Below, in pieces: positions 48,118-56,970 of a DNA stretch of 64,000 bases; positions within the stretch are counted from its first letter, which is position 1, and every line of letters starts with the position of its first letter. The notes beneath the pieces were generated by a model, which saw nothing but the letters and a program-made list of their open reading frames with translations, was not told where the DNA came from and ran no database searches. The translations under genes were made by a program, and so were the position numbers. Source of the DNA: Pelagibius sp. (GTDB taxonomy: Bacteria > Pseudomonadota > Alphaproteobacteria > Kiloniellales > Kiloniellaceae); the NCBI RefSeq assembly GCF_028281305.1, contig NZ_JANQKD010000056.1, positions 1 to 64,000 of the forward strand. The letters are read 5' to 3'.

Positions 48118-50358
48118 TTACTTGGCGGCCAGCACCTCGTTGGCGGCGCCGAGGCGCAGGAACAGGCTTTCGCCCGGCGAGTCGTCGACACCGTCGTTGT
48201 CGGTGACCGCGTAGAGCTTTCCGTCGGCCGCGAGGGCAAGTCCCTCCACTTTGTCCGCGGTCCAGCCATTGGCCGCCTTCAGCATCGGCAGCAGGTCCAT
48301 GGCCAGGGTCTTGGTCAGGACCGGCGGGGCCTCGCCTGGGGCGGCCGGGGTCACCGCCGACAGGTCAACCTGATAGACCCGCTTTATGGCCGCATTATGG
48401 CCGGCTTGGTTGTCCCGCTCGAGGATGGCGAAACGGCCGTTGCCGAGCGCGGTGATTTCGCTCAGGCCGACCCAGCCGCCGTTGGCACTTTCCGGCGCGT
48501 CGAGCGGGTAGTGCATGACGCCCCAGGTGTTGGTGGCCAGATCCATCGTCAGGATCTTGGTCATGCCTTTGGGATCGTCGTTCCACTCGCGCTGAACGGC
48601 GACATAGAGTTTGTTGTCGTCCAGGGCGACGCCTTCCAGCCCGAAGCGCTTCTTCGCGGATTCCAGGGCCTCCGGCAGGGTGATCTCCCGCGCCACTTCA
48701 CCGCTCGGCAGGACGTGGAGGATCAGGCTCGGGCGCTCCTTCTCGGGGTGGCCTTCAGAGGCAAGGTAGAAACTGCCGTCCGGCGCCGCGGCGATACCTT
48801 CCAGATCGAGGTTTTCGACCGGCGTGCCGTTCGTCATCACCGTCCGCGCGGCGACGATGCGGGCCGGTTCTGCCGAAACATCGATGGTGTAGATCTTCGG
48901 CACCCCATAGAAGCTGTCGCTCACCGCATAGAGGATCGCCGGGTCGCTCGGATTGGCTGCGAGGCCGGAGAGCGCGCCCCAGCCGATAGGCGCGCCCTCG
49001 GGCCCGTTCACCGAGACGATCTGGGTCAGGTCGGGTCCTTCGGCGCCCTGCTGATAGAGCGTGATGGTCGAACGGATGTGATCTTCGGCGGCATCGTCTT
49101 CGTTGGAGATGACGATCAGGCCGCGCTCGCCGATGGTGACGATGCCTTCGGGGGCAACGCCGCCGGAGGGCAGGGCCTGGACGAAGTCCATGCGTCCGCT
49201 GGTGCCTTGCCCCGCCGTGCCGTCGCGGTAGAGGCCCACCAGGTTGGCACGCTCGAGGCCGACCATCACCAAACGCTCGCCGGCGAAGATGCCGGTGGCC
49301 ACGCCCTCGGGCTCGCTGCCCTTCTTGCCGGAGCGCTTCTCGGGATAGTGCCCGACAGAGGCGGCCAGATGCTCGGTGGCGTTGCCGGAGTCGTAGAGCA
49401 AGGCACCCTCGGCGGAGAACACCGAGAAGCCGCGCGATCCGCCCTCGTAGTCGCCTTCGTTGGCGGTGACGAAGCGGCTATCGTCCAGCCAGGCCACCGC
49501 ATCCGGTTCGCGCTGCAGGCCCGTCAGCTCGGCGGTCATGGAGATCGTACCGTCGCGCTCGTTGTCGATGCCGCTGAGATCGACGCTGCCGGCGGAGAAA
49601 TGATTCACGACCGTACCGGCCGCAAGATCGACGATGACCAGATGGTTGTTCTCCTGCAGGGTCACCACCGCGTGGTTCTGCGTGTTGATGGAGACGAATT
49701 CCGGCTCCGGATCGTCCGGTGCCACCGCGGCCAGGCCGGTGAGTTCGGTTACCGTGACGGCATCGCAGTTCGCCAGGCTACCGTCGCCGCTGACCTGGAA
49801 GCTGGCGAGATAGCCGGCCGGAAGCTGCGGGATGACACCGTCGTTGAGGTCCTCGTCGCGCTCGTTCTCGATCGCCACGGCCAGGAATGCGCCGTCAGGG
49901 CTGACGGCCACGCTGTCGGGCTGGCCCTTCAGATCGCAGGTCGCCTTGATTTCATTGGTCGTCAGGTCAATGACCGCGACATGGCCGCCGGGCTCGACGA
50001 AGCTCTCGGAGGTGTTGACGCCCGCATAGGCGTGATTGCCGAGGACCGCCACGGAGGTGGGCTCGCCGCCGAGCATGATGATACCTGCCGGTTTCGGATT
50101 GGCTGGATCGGCAATGTCGACCTTGCCGATCGCCTCCAGGGCCGAGTCGGTGTAGACCAGCATGGTCCCGTCCATGGCCGAGGTGACGATCTCGGCCACC
50201 GTCTCGGTGGCGGGGTCGGTCCCTTCCGGCAGGTTGAGGAAAACCGGGAAGGAGGCGACACGGGCGAAGGGCTCGGTTGCCTGGGCCGGCGCCATGGCGC
50301 CCGGAACAAGCCACGCCGCCCCGGCCGTCAGGCCAGCGGCTACGACTGTGCGGAACAT
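48118..50358 (-). CDS. Secreted esterase-like phytase-family protein
   Basis: 746 residues from the ATG at 50358, which follows GGGAGA and begins a signal peptide (MFRTVVAAGLTAGAAWLVPGAMAPAQA). The N-terminal half is a repeat-rich beta-propeller-like region (GGEPTSVAVLGNHAYAG, DSVAVSPDGAFLAVAIENERDEDLNDG, GNNHLVIVDLAAGTV-like strands). The C-terminal half matches the phytase-like esterase domain (LEGIAAAPDGSFYLASEGH, KRFGLEGVALDDNKLYVAVQREW, WVGLSEITALGNGRFAILERDNQAG, KVEGLALAADGKLYAVTDNDGVDDSPGE). Such proteins are exported and may hydrolyse phosphate esters; activity is not established. It is a single gene with its own terminator. Confidence 0.85.
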   Translation of the reverse strand: MFRTVVAAGLTAGAAWLVPGAMAPAQATEPFARVASFPVFLNLPEGTDPATETVAEIVTSAMDGTMLVYTDSALEAIGKVDIADPANPKPAGIIMLGGEPTSVAVLGNHAYAGVNTSESFVEPGGHVAVIDLTTNEIKATCDLKGQPDSVAVSPDGAFLAVAIENERDEDLNDGVIPQLPAGYLASFQVSGDGSLANCDAVTVTELTGLAAVAPDDPEPEFVSINTQNHAVVTLQENNHLVIVDLAAGTVVNHFSAGSVDLSGIDNERDGTISMTAELTGLQREPDAVAWLDDSRFVTANEGDYEGGSRGFSVFSAEGALLYDSGNATEHLAASVGHYPEKRSGKKGSEPEGVATGIFAGERLVMVGLERANLVGLYRDGTAGQGTSGRMDFVQALPSGGVAPEGIVTIGERGLIVISNEDDAAEDHIRSTITLYQQGAEGPDLTQIVSVNGPEGAPIGWGALSGLAANPSDPAILYAVSDSFYGVPKIYTIDVSAEPARIVAARTVMTNGTPVENLDLEGIAAAPDGSFYLASEGHPEKERPSLILHVLPSGEVAREITLPEALESAKKRFGLEGVALDDNKLYVAVQREWNDDPKGMTKILTMDLATNTWGVMHYPLDAPESANGGWVGLSEITALGNGRFAILERDNQAGHNAAIKRVYQVDLSAVTPAAPGEAPPVLTKTLAMDLLPMLKAANGWTADKVEGLALAADGKLYAVTDNDGVDDSPGESLFLRLGAANEVLAAK

Positions 50359-50543
50359 TGGAGTCTCCCTGTACGTCTGGAACACTTTACGTCTGGATCA
50401 GCCTGCTGATGAGGCGGCGAATTGGTATGCCTGCGCACTCTGGCCTGCCTCTGCGACGCACACATGAAGAATTGATGTCAGAATTATTGCATTGTCCACA
50501 GGCGCCATCGCTCGGGCGGCCCTGCGCTCCGGAGGCACGGATT

Positions 50544-51236
50544 TCAGCGCTTCAGGTGTTCGGCCGTCTGGTTGAACAACAGGCTGTTGTTCGACGCGTT
50601 CTGCTGACCGCGGTTCTGCTTGTCCTTGTGCAGGTCGATGGCGCGCTGCACCGCCGGACGCTGCTTGATCCGTCCCCGCCAGTCAGCGATGCGCGGAAAG
50701 TCGTCGAGGGCGGCCCCCAGCGGCTTGGCGATGAAGGCCCAGGGAAAGGCCATCATGTCGGCGATGGAGTAGTCGCCGAGGATGTAGTCCCGGCCGTCAA
50801 GGCGGCGCTCCAGGACCGCGAGGTTGCGCTCGTACTCCCCGCGGTAGCGCTTGAAGCCATAGTCCTCGCCATCGGGCGCATAGTTCTTGAAGTGGCTGAG
50901 CTGCCCGGCCATGGGGCCCTGGTTGGCGCTCTGCCAGAACAGCCATTCAAGGGTTTCCTTGCGCCCCAGAGCGTCCTTGGGCATGAAGCGGCCGGTCTTC
51001 TCGGCGAGATAGAACAGGATCGCGCCGCTTTCGAAGACCGGGACCGGATCGCCGACGACGCCGTGGTCGACGATGGCGGGCATCTTGGCGTTGGGGCTGA
51101 TGGCCAGGTAGTCGGGCTTGAACTGGTCGCCCTCGGCCAGCCTCAGCAGGTGGGTGCGGTACTCCAGGCTGCACTCCTCCAACATGATGGCGATCTTCCA
51201 TCCGTTGGGCGTGGGGGCGTAGTAGAGCTCGATCAT
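50544..51236 (-). CDS. Glutathione S-transferase, YfcG/YghU-like
   Basis: 230 residues. The N-terminal thioredoxin-like domain (MIELYYAPTPNGWKIAIMLEECSLEYRTHLL, SPNAKMPAIVDH with the cis-Pro, FESGAILFYLAEKTGRF) closely follows the YfcG pattern of glutathione-dependent disulfide oxidoreductases. The C-terminal helical domain has DYSIADMMAFPWAF. The ATG at 51236 overlaps the stop of the CoA-transferase gene (ATGA), so the two are translationally coupled; the longer open frame upstream belongs to shadow sequence. Confidence 0.9.
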   Translation of the reverse strand: MIELYYAPTPNGWKIAIMLEECSLEYRTHLLRLAEGDQFKPDYLAISPNAKMPAIVDHGVVGDPVPVFESGAILFYLAEKTGRFMPKDALGRKETLEWLFWQSANQGPMAGQLSHFKNYAPDGEDYGFKRYRGEYERNLAVLERRLDGRDYILGDYSIADMMAFPWAFIAKPLGAALDDFPRIADWRGRIKQRPAVQRAIDLHKDKQNRGQQNASNNSLLFNQTAEHLKR

Positions 51237-52354
51237 GCCGCGTCCTCGCCAGGATCCTCGTCCGCCGTGGCGCTTTCGAACGCGGCGCCACCGGCGAGCA
51301 TGGCGTCGATCTCGCCCGCCGAAAAGCCGGCCTCGGCCAGGACCGCCCGGGTGTGGGCGCCGAGGGCCGGGGCGCCGCTGCGTTGGGCGGCTGGGGTCGC
51401 GGAGAAGACCGCGGGGTTGCGCGCCTGGCGCAGGCGCCCGGCCTGGGGATGGTCGTGTTCCACGACAATCCCGTTGGCCGCCACTTGCGGATGGCGGATC
51501 GCTTCGCGCCGGGTCAGCACCGGCGCGCAGGGCACGCCCGCCGCCTCCAGGCGTTCGATCCACTCCGGCCGCTCCGCCGCCCGGGCCAGAGCCACCCATT
51601 CCTTGTGGCGCATCACCGCGACGCTGATGAATCCGTCCCGGGTTTCGTAGATCAGGTCGATCCAGCTCTGCGCGACTTCCTTTTCCATCTCGTCGCCGAC
51701 GAAGGTGTGGCCGCCCATGTCGGAGCCCCAGAGGAAAGCCAGCACGGTATCGAGCATGGAAAGCTGGATGTGCTGCCCTTCGCCCGTGCGGCTGCGGGCC
51801 AGCAGGGCGGCGCAGACCGCCTGTGCCAGGGTGAAGCCGGTCAGCTTGTCGGGCAGGATGGTGCGCACGAGCTTCGGGCGCTCCTCGTCGGAGCCGGCCT
51901 GCACGGTGGTCAGGCCGGAGAGCGACTGGATCAAAGGGTCGAAGACGGGCTTCTGGGCGAAAGGCCCGTCGAAGCCGAAGCCGCTGATGGAGGCATAGAC
52001 CAGCCGGGGGTTGATCTCCCGCAGGGCTTCATAGCCCAGGCCCAGGCGTTCGATCACGCCGGGGCGGAAGTTCTGCGCAAAGACGTCGGCGTCGCGGACC
52101 AGCTGCTTCACGGCCTCCAGGCCCGCGGGCGTCTTCAGGTCGAGCGCGATGGAGCGCTTGTTGCGGTTGTTGTTGAGGAAGGAGGCGGAAAAGCCGTTGC
52201 GGCGGGTCGCCACCTGGCGCGTGTGGTCGCCGCCCTTGGGCGCCTCCACCTTGATCACGTCGGCGCCCTGGTCGGCCAGGATCATCGTGCCAAGCGGCCC
52301 GGAGACCATGTTCGTCAGGTCGATCACCCTGAAACCCTCGAGCGGTCCCGCCAT
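51233..52354 (-). CDS. Family III CoA-transferase (CaiB/BaiF type), possibly with an internal deletion
   Basis: 373 residues from the ATG at 52354, behind GAGGATGAGGAA. The family opening is clear (GPLEGFRVIDLTNMVSGPLGTMILADQGADVIKVEAPKGGDHTR, NRNKRSIALDLKTPAGLEAVKQLVRDADVFAQNFRPGVIERLGLGYE, with Asp in MLDTVLAFLW). Downstream, HKEWVALARAAERPEWIERLEAAGVPCAPVL runs directly together where relatives normally have about 30 more residues, so a short in-frame deletion is likely. The enzyme moves CoA between carboxylic acids; substrate unknown. It is coupled to the GST gene. Confidence 0.85.
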   Translation of the reverse strand: MAGPLEGFRVIDLTNMVSGPLGTMILADQGADVIKVEAPKGGDHTRQVATRRNGFSASFLNNNRNKRSIALDLKTPAGLEAVKQLVRDADVFAQNFRPGVIERLGLGYEALREINPRLVYASISGFGFDGPFAQKPVFDPLIQSLSGLTTVQAGSDEERPKLVRTILPDKLTGFTLAQAVCAALLARSRTGEGQHIQLSMLDTVLAFLWGSDMGGHTFVGDEMEKEVAQSWIDLIYETRDGFISVAVMRHKEWVALARAAERPEWIERLEAAGVPCAPVLTRREAIRHPQVAANGIVVEHDHPQAGRLRQARNPAVFSATPAAQRSGAPALGAHTRAVLAEAGFSAGEIDAMLAGGAAFESATADEDPGEDAA

Positions 52355-52548
52355 TTCCTCATCCTCCGCAGCACTGTTCCGCGGCCCATTCTGGCAGCTA
52401 ACGGCGCCTTTGTGCAGCATGCCGTTCGGCCCGCCCTTACGGGGCCTGTCTCGATGCGCCTTGATGTCGGCGCCCGGGCTGGGGCACCTTGCAGGCCGCG
52501 AGATCGTTGTGAGACCGATCCGATCCCGACCCGAGAGGTGACGGCACC

Positions 52549-53193
52549 GTGGATCCTTTGACCTGGCATGCTGTCCTGATGCTGGCGGCCTGGTTGGTCT
52601 TGGCGCCCTTGGGCGTCCTGCTGGCGCGCTTCTTCAAGATCACGCCACGGCAGGACTGGCCGCGGCAGTTGGACAACCGCTTGTGGTGGCACGCCCATCT
52701 GGCCTGCGGTTACCTGTCGGTGGCCGTGATCGTTCTCGCCGTTGTGCTGGCAGTCTGGGCGAGCGGCGGGTACGAGTACTCGGCCCACGCCGTGCTCGGG
52801 TTGCTGGCATCGGCCCTGGCCGTCCTGCAGGTGGTGAGCGGCTGGCTGCGGGGCAGCAAGGGCGGCCCGACCGATGACCGGGCTGTATCAGACGATCCCT
52901 CGACTTGGCGCGGCGATCACTATGACATGACCCCGCGCCGGCTTGCCTTTGAAGCCTGGCACAAGACGGCCGGCTACGCGGCGCTGGTGCTGGCCGTTGC
53001 GGCGACGGTCACCGGGCTCGATCTGCTGGGCTGGCGCGACGCCCTGCTGTCCTGGCTGCTCGCGCTGCTGCTGGTTTATCTCGCAGCCTTCGTTCTGCTG
53101 CAGCGTGCCGGCCTGAAGAGCGATACCTACCGGGCCATCTGGGGACCGGATGAGCGCCATCCCGGCAACCGGCGGGACTCGCGCCGGCGATAG
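52549..53193 (+). CDS. Cytochrome b561-domain membrane protein
   Basis: 214 residues from a GTG preceded by GAGAGG. About five hydrophobic helices. Heme-ligand type histidines occur in helices: WHAVLMLAAWLVLAPLGVLLARF, WWHAHLACGYLSVAVIVLAVV, YSAHAVLGLLASALAVLQVVSGWLRGSK and AWHKTAGYAALVLAVAATVTGLDLL, the pattern of eukaryote-like b561/DOMON-associated cytochromes. It probably transfers electrons across the membrane. It is divergent from the CoA-transferase gene and convergent with the LacI gene. Confidence 0.82.
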   Translation: MDPLTWHAVLMLAAWLVLAPLGVLLARFFKITPRQDWPRQLDNRLWWHAHLACGYLSVAVIVLAVVLAVWASGGYEYSAHAVLGLLASALAVLQVVSGWLRGSKGGPTDDRAVSDDPSTWRGDHYDMTPRRLAFEAWHKTAGYAALVLAVAATVTGLDLLGWRDALLSWLLALLLVYLAAFVLLQRAGLKSDTYRAIWGPDERHPGNRRDSRRR

Positions 53194-53217
53194 CGGGGGG
53201 CGGCTCCGCACAGGGCC

Positions 53218-53245
53218 GGCAGCCTTTCCTTTGGCAGCCTTTCCT
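53218..53245. repeat. Short direct repeat
   Basis: GGCAGCCTTTCCT occurs twice (53218-53230 and 53233-53245) in the gap between the convergent b561 and LacI genes. It is probably slippage-type duplication with no obvious function. Confidence 0.8.
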
Positions 53246-53247
53246 CT

Positions 53248-54288
53248 TTACGTCGTGGCCCCTTCCATGAACTCGAAACCGGCATCGGTGACGCGCGGCG
53301 GTTTCTTGCCGTCCAGCCGGTCGAGGATCCGCTGGGCACTCAGGCATCCCATCTTGTAGCGCGGCGAACGCACTGTGGTCAGCGGCAGGGGCATGGCCTG
53401 GCCGATCTCAAGGCCGCTGAAACTTGCGATCGCAATCTTCTTAGGCACCGCGATGCCCTCTGCCAGGCAATACATCAGCGCACCGCTGGCGACCGCGTCG
53501 TTGGAGAGGTAGACGGCCTCGATGCGGGGCGACTGGGCCAGAAGATCCGCAAAGTGCCGGCGGCCGAGCGCCACGCTGGAAGGCTCGTCGACCGTCGACT
53601 TGGCGACCAGTTCTCCGCCGCCCTGCGTGATGGTCTCAAGAAAGCCCTTGAAACGCTTGCCGGCCGCTTTGTCGGCCTCCAGGTCGCAGCCCAGATAGGC
53701 AAAGCGGCGGTAGCCCTTCTCCAAAAGCTTGATGGCGGTGGCGGCGCCGGCCTTGCGGTGGTTCAGCCCGACGCACATGTCGATGGGGTTCCGGGTCAGT
53801 TCCATGACCTCGACAATCGGCGCCGGAGAGGCGGTCAACAGATTCACGACATCAGGGTGATGATAGGCGTTGGTGATGATGATGCCGGCCGGCCGCCAGG
53901 AAATCATCGCCGCAACCAGCTTGGCTTCGCGCTCCAGGCTGTACTCGGAAACGCCGATGACCGCCTGATAGCCGGCGCCTTCCAGCGTATCGGTGATCCC
54001 GGCCAGCAGCTCCGGGAACACAATGTTGCGCAGCGAGGGGATGATCACGGCGAGTTGCATCGACTTCGCCGAGGCCAGGGCGGCGGCCATCCGGTTGGGG
54101 ACGTAGCCGAGGGACTGGACCGCCTCCAGCACCCTGGCCCGGGTCTTCTGCGAGACGTTGGTCTTGCCGCGCAACACGCGGGACACGGTCATCTCGCTGA
54201 CCCGGGCGGTCGCGGCCACCTCGCTCAGGGTCCCGGAGCCGGTGGACATCCGTTTTCCCGGCCTTTCGCGTGCCTGTCTTTTCGCCAT
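53248..54288 (-). CDS. LacI-family transcriptional regulator
   Basis: 346 residues. The N-terminal HTH and hinge helix are clear (TLSEVAATARVSEMTVSRVLRGKTNVSQKTRARVLEAVQSLGYVPNRMAAALAS), followed by a periplasmic-binding-like effector domain (LAVIIPSLRNIVFPELLAGITDTLEGAGYQAVIG...AVYLSNDAVASGALMYCLAEGIAVPKKIAIASFSGLEIG), which resembles the GntR/IdnR gluconate-idonate branch. It is divergent from the carbohydrate ABC operon at 54417 and likely represses it through the palindrome at 54310-54332. The idonate/gluconate enzymes further right support a sugar-acid inducer, though that is inference. Confidence 0.88.
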   Translation of the reverse strand: MAKRQARERPGKRMSTGSGTLSEVAATARVSEMTVSRVLRGKTNVSQKTRARVLEAVQSLGYVPNRMAAALASAKSMQLAVIIPSLRNIVFPELLAGITDTLEGAGYQAVIGVSEYSLEREAKLVAAMISWRPAGIIITNAYHHPDVVNLLTASPAPIVEVMELTRNPIDMCVGLNHRKAGAATAIKLLEKGYRRFAYLGCDLEADKAAGKRFKGFLETITQGGGELVAKSTVDEPSSVALGRRHFADLLAQSPRIEAVYLSNDAVASGALMYCLAEGIAVPKKIAIASFSGLEIGQAMPLPLTTVRSPRYKMGCLSAQRILDRLDGKKPPRVTDAGFEFMEGATT

Positions 54289-54309
54289 CCTGCCGCATCC
54301 CGGGGGGGT

Positions 54310-54332
54310 AAAATGTTAGCGTATGACATTTT
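54310..54332. promoter_or_regulatory. LacI-type operator in the divergent region
   Basis: AAAATGT (54310-54316) mirrors ACATTTT (54326-54332) around a short centre; the core ATGTTAGCG...ACAT resembles gluconate-type LacI operators. A second TGTTAGC half-site lies at 54358-54364, 53 bp before the ABC operon start. Confidence 0.6.
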
Positions 54333-54416
54333 TGCGTTGCTGCGCCAGTGGAAAGCTTGTTAGCCTAGCTGAAACGGTCGCGAAAAGCGGGCCGGAGAAC
54401 TGGGAGGACGCGGCTC

Positions 54417-55508
54417 ATGACCGGCGTCGTGCTGCGGGAAGTGGTCAAGGCCTTCGGGCCCGTGATCGTCATTCCCAAGCTGGACCTGACCATCGACGAA
54501 GGCGAGTTCGTGGTCATCGTCGGTCCCTCCGGCTGCGGCAAGTCGACGACATTGCGGATGATCGCCGGGCTGGAGATGGTCTCGGCTGGAAGCATTCACA
54601 TCGCCGGCCGCGAGGTGACGCACGCGGCCCCCAAGGCGCGCGACATCGCCATGGTCTTCCAGTCCTACGCGCTCTACCCGCACATGAACGTCGCGGGCAA
54701 CATGTCCTTTGCGCTGCGTCTGGCGGGCACGCCCAAGGCGGAGATCGAGGAGCGCGTGCGCCGTGCGGCCGATATGCTGGAGTTGACGCCCTACCTCGAC
54801 CGCAAGCCCAAGGATCTTTCGGGCGGTCAGCGCCAGCGCGTCGCCATGGGGCGCTCCATCGTCCGCGATGCCTACTGCTTTCTCTTCGACGAGCCGCTCT
54901 CCAATCTGGACGCCAAGCTGCGCGCGACCATGCGCACCGAGCTGGCGCTGCTCCATAAGCGGCTCGAGCGCACGATGGTCTACGTGACCCACGACCAGAT
55001 CGAGGCCATGACCATGGCTGATCGCATCGTGATCATGGAAGGGGGCATCATCCAGCAGGTCGGCAGTCCGAGGGAGGTCTATACGGCGCCGAGCAACCTT
55101 TTCGTCGCCGGCTTCATCGGGTCGCCGTCGATGAATCTGCTCGCCGGCGAACTCACGGAGCAAAACGGCGCGCTCAGGGTGCGGGGTACCGGCTTCGACC
55201 TGCCGGTGCCGGAGCGTATGCGGTCCCGGGCCTCCGCGGCGGCCAGTCGTGATGTTGTCGTGGGCCTGCGTCCGGAGCATTTCGCAGCGCGCAACGGCGG
55301 TGACGGCGAACTTGCGCCGATTCGTCTGGAGGTCGACGTCGCCGAGTACATCGGGTCGAGCCAGTTCCTGGCTGCGCAGGTCGGCGAGCAGCACGTCACG
55401 GCTTCGGTCGATGTCGGGCCCGATGCGGCGCCGCTGACCTCCGGCGAGTACTTCTTCGATTCCGACAGGCTTTATCTGTTCGACCGCGACAGCGGGCAGG
55501 CCCTCTGA
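54417..55508 (+). CDS. Carbohydrate ABC transporter ATP-binding protein (UgpC/MalK type)
   Basis: 363 residues. Walker A GPSGCGKST (about 39-47), Q-loop VFQSYALYPHMNV, signature LSGGQRQRVAMGRS, Walker B CFLFDEPLSNLDAKLR and switch YVTHDQIEAM. The C-terminal ~120 residues are a TOBE/OB regulatory domain (VVGLRPEHF, VDVAEYIGSSQFLAAQVGEQHVTA). GGGAGG lies 11 nt before the ATG. It is the first gene of the operon, before the binding protein, which is less common than the SBP-first order. Confidence 0.92.
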   Translation: MTGVVLREVVKAFGPVIVIPKLDLTIDEGEFVVIVGPSGCGKSTTLRMIAGLEMVSAGSIHIAGREVTHAAPKARDIAMVFQSYALYPHMNVAGNMSFALRLAGTPKAEIEERVRRAADMLELTPYLDRKPKDLSGGQRQRVAMGRSIVRDAYCFLFDEPLSNLDAKLRATMRTELALLHKRLERTMVYVTHDQIEAMTMADRIVIMEGGIIQQVGSPREVYTAPSNLFVAGFIGSPSMNLLAGELTEQNGALRVRGTGFDLPVPERMRSRASAAASRDVVVGLRPEHFAARNGGDGELAPIRLEVDVAEYIGSSQFLAAQVGEQHVTASVDVGPDAAPLTSGEYFFDSDRLYLFDRDSGQAL

Positions 55509-55557
55509 CGCGATCGGGCAGGAAACCAACAACCAGAACCCTGGATGGGAGGATGAG

Positions 55558-56907
55558 ATGCAGAGAGTGTTCATGATGGCGGCCGGTCCGATCGCCGCGC
55601 TGGCCTTGGGGGCGGCCGTTGCCAGCAGCCCCGCAGCCGCCAATCCCTACGAGAAGTACGAAGGCACCACCATCGTGGTGAGCTGGCCGGCGCTCAGCCA
55701 TTTCCAGAAGGCCGAGACCCTGGTGGAGGAGTTCACCGAGGAAACAGGAATCGAGGTCGAGATCGACGCGCTGCAGTACCTCAAGCTGCGCGACCGCCAG
55801 ATCCTGGAGATGTCCAAGCGGGAGGGCGAGTACGACGTCGTTTCCTGGGTTGTGATGTGGAAGGGCGAGTATGTCTCCAAGGGGCTGCTGACGCCGCTGA
55901 GCCAGATGTTCACCAACGGCGCCCTGGTCGACCCCGCCTACGACATCGACGACATCGCCGACGCCTATTTGCAGAACGGCGGCATCGTCGGCGGCAAGAA
56001 GGGCTACATGCCCGGCAAGTCGGGCGGGCTCTACGGAATCCCCTTCGGGGCCGAAACCTCGATCATGGCTTACCGCAAGGATCTGTTGGAGCAGGCCGGC
56101 ATCGAGCCGCCGAAGACTTACGACGAGCTGCGCGCGGCGCTGCCGGTGATCAAGGAGAAGACCGGCGTCGGCGCCCTCACCTCGCGCGGCAAGACCGGCC
56201 ACCAGGTGACGGCCGGCTGGCTGCTGCATCTGGCGCCGCTGGGCGGCAAGATCTTCGACGACAACTGGAACCCGGTCTTCAACAACGCCGCCGGCGTGGA
56301 AGCGGCGCAGATCATGCGCGAGATTACCCAGACCGGCCCCACCGGGATTCCCTCCTACGGCTTCTCGGAGGCCTCGGCCGCCTTCCTCCAGGGCGATGCC
56401 GCCATGTACATCGATACGCTGAAGATCGCTGCGATGTCGCGCGATCCCAAGCTCTCCAAGGTCGACGGCAAGGTCGGCTTCGCGCTGCATCCGGTCGGGT
56501 CGCGCTGCGGCTCGGAGACGGGCGGCTTTGCGGTCGGCATTCCGGCCAACAGCCAGAACAAGGAGGCGGCCTTCCTCTTCATCCAGTACATCACCTCCAA
56601 AGCCGGCGACAAACGCATGGTGGAACTGGGCGGCGACCCGATTCGTATCTCGACGATCGAGCACTTCGCCGAGCAGTTCCCGGAATACCCGGTGGTGGCC
56701 GAGCAGCTTCCCTGTGCGGACCCGGACTGGCGCCCGCTGATCCCGGAGTGGAACGAGCTCAACATCGACGTTCTGGGTCAGGCGCTGACCGAGGTGATCA
56801 CCACGGATAAGCCGATCCAGCCGATTATGGACGCGGCGGCGGAAAAGGCGCGCGCCATCATGGAGCGCGAAGGCTACTACGCCTGGTCGGACTATCGGCG
56901 GCAGTAA
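55558..56907 (+). CDS. Carbohydrate ABC transporter substrate-binding protein (family 1)
   Basis: 449 residues with a signal peptide (MMAAGPIAALALGAAVASSPAAA). The mature part is a MalE/UgpB-type binding protein: TIVVSWPALSHFQKAETLVEEFTEETGIEVEIDALQY, YDVVSWVVMWKGEYVSKGLLTPL, YGIPFGAETSIMAYRKDLLEQAGIEPPKTYDEL, FLQGDAAMYIDT and PEWNELNIDVLGQALTEVI. It captures a sugar, polyol or sugar-acid-like compound. GGGAGGATG precedes its start; a hairpin follows its stop. Confidence 0.9.
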   Translation: MQRVFMMAAGPIAALALGAAVASSPAAANPYEKYEGTTIVVSWPALSHFQKAETLVEEFTEETGIEVEIDALQYLKLRDRQILEMSKREGEYDVVSWVVMWKGEYVSKGLLTPLSQMFTNGALVDPAYDIDDIADAYLQNGGIVGGKKGYMPGKSGGLYGIPFGAETSIMAYRKDLLEQAGIEPPKTYDELRAALPVIKEKTGVGALTSRGKTGHQVTAGWLLHLAPLGGKIFDDNWNPVFNNAAGVEAAQIMREITQTGPTGIPSYGFSEASAAFLQGDAAMYIDTLKIAAMSRDPKLSKVDGKVGFALHPVGSRCGSETGGFAVGIPANSQNKEAAFLFIQYITSKAGDKRMVELGGDPIRISTIEHFAEQFPEYPVVAEQLPCADPDWRPLIPEWNELNIDVLGQALTEVITTDKPIQPIMDAAAEKARAIMEREGYYAWSDYRRQ

Positions 56908-56918
56908 GGACCGAGGAG

Positions 56919-56942
56919 GAGGGGCGGCTGCAGCCGCTCCTC
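56919..56942 (+). other. Intercistronic hairpin after the binding-protein gene
   Basis: GAGGGGCGGC (56919-56928), loop TGCA, GCCGCTCCTC (56933-56942): a 10-bp stem with one G-T pair and no T run. It is placed like the hairpins in the other two ABC operons. Confidence 0.6.
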
Positions 56943-56970
56943 TTCCGAGCCACCTGCCGGGAAAGGCGTC

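Noticed and set aside
48397-50409. 670-codon frame opposite the phytase-like gene (likewise 46139-47899 opposite the AAA+ gene and 37166-39220 opposite the symporter)
   Set aside because: These are antisense shadows. The genes on the other strand have signal peptides, Walker motifs or membrane helices that prove coding direction.
50359-50543. Pho box upstream of the phytase-like gene
   Set aside because: I looked for the paired CTGTCA-type repeats on the minus strand and saw no convincing match.
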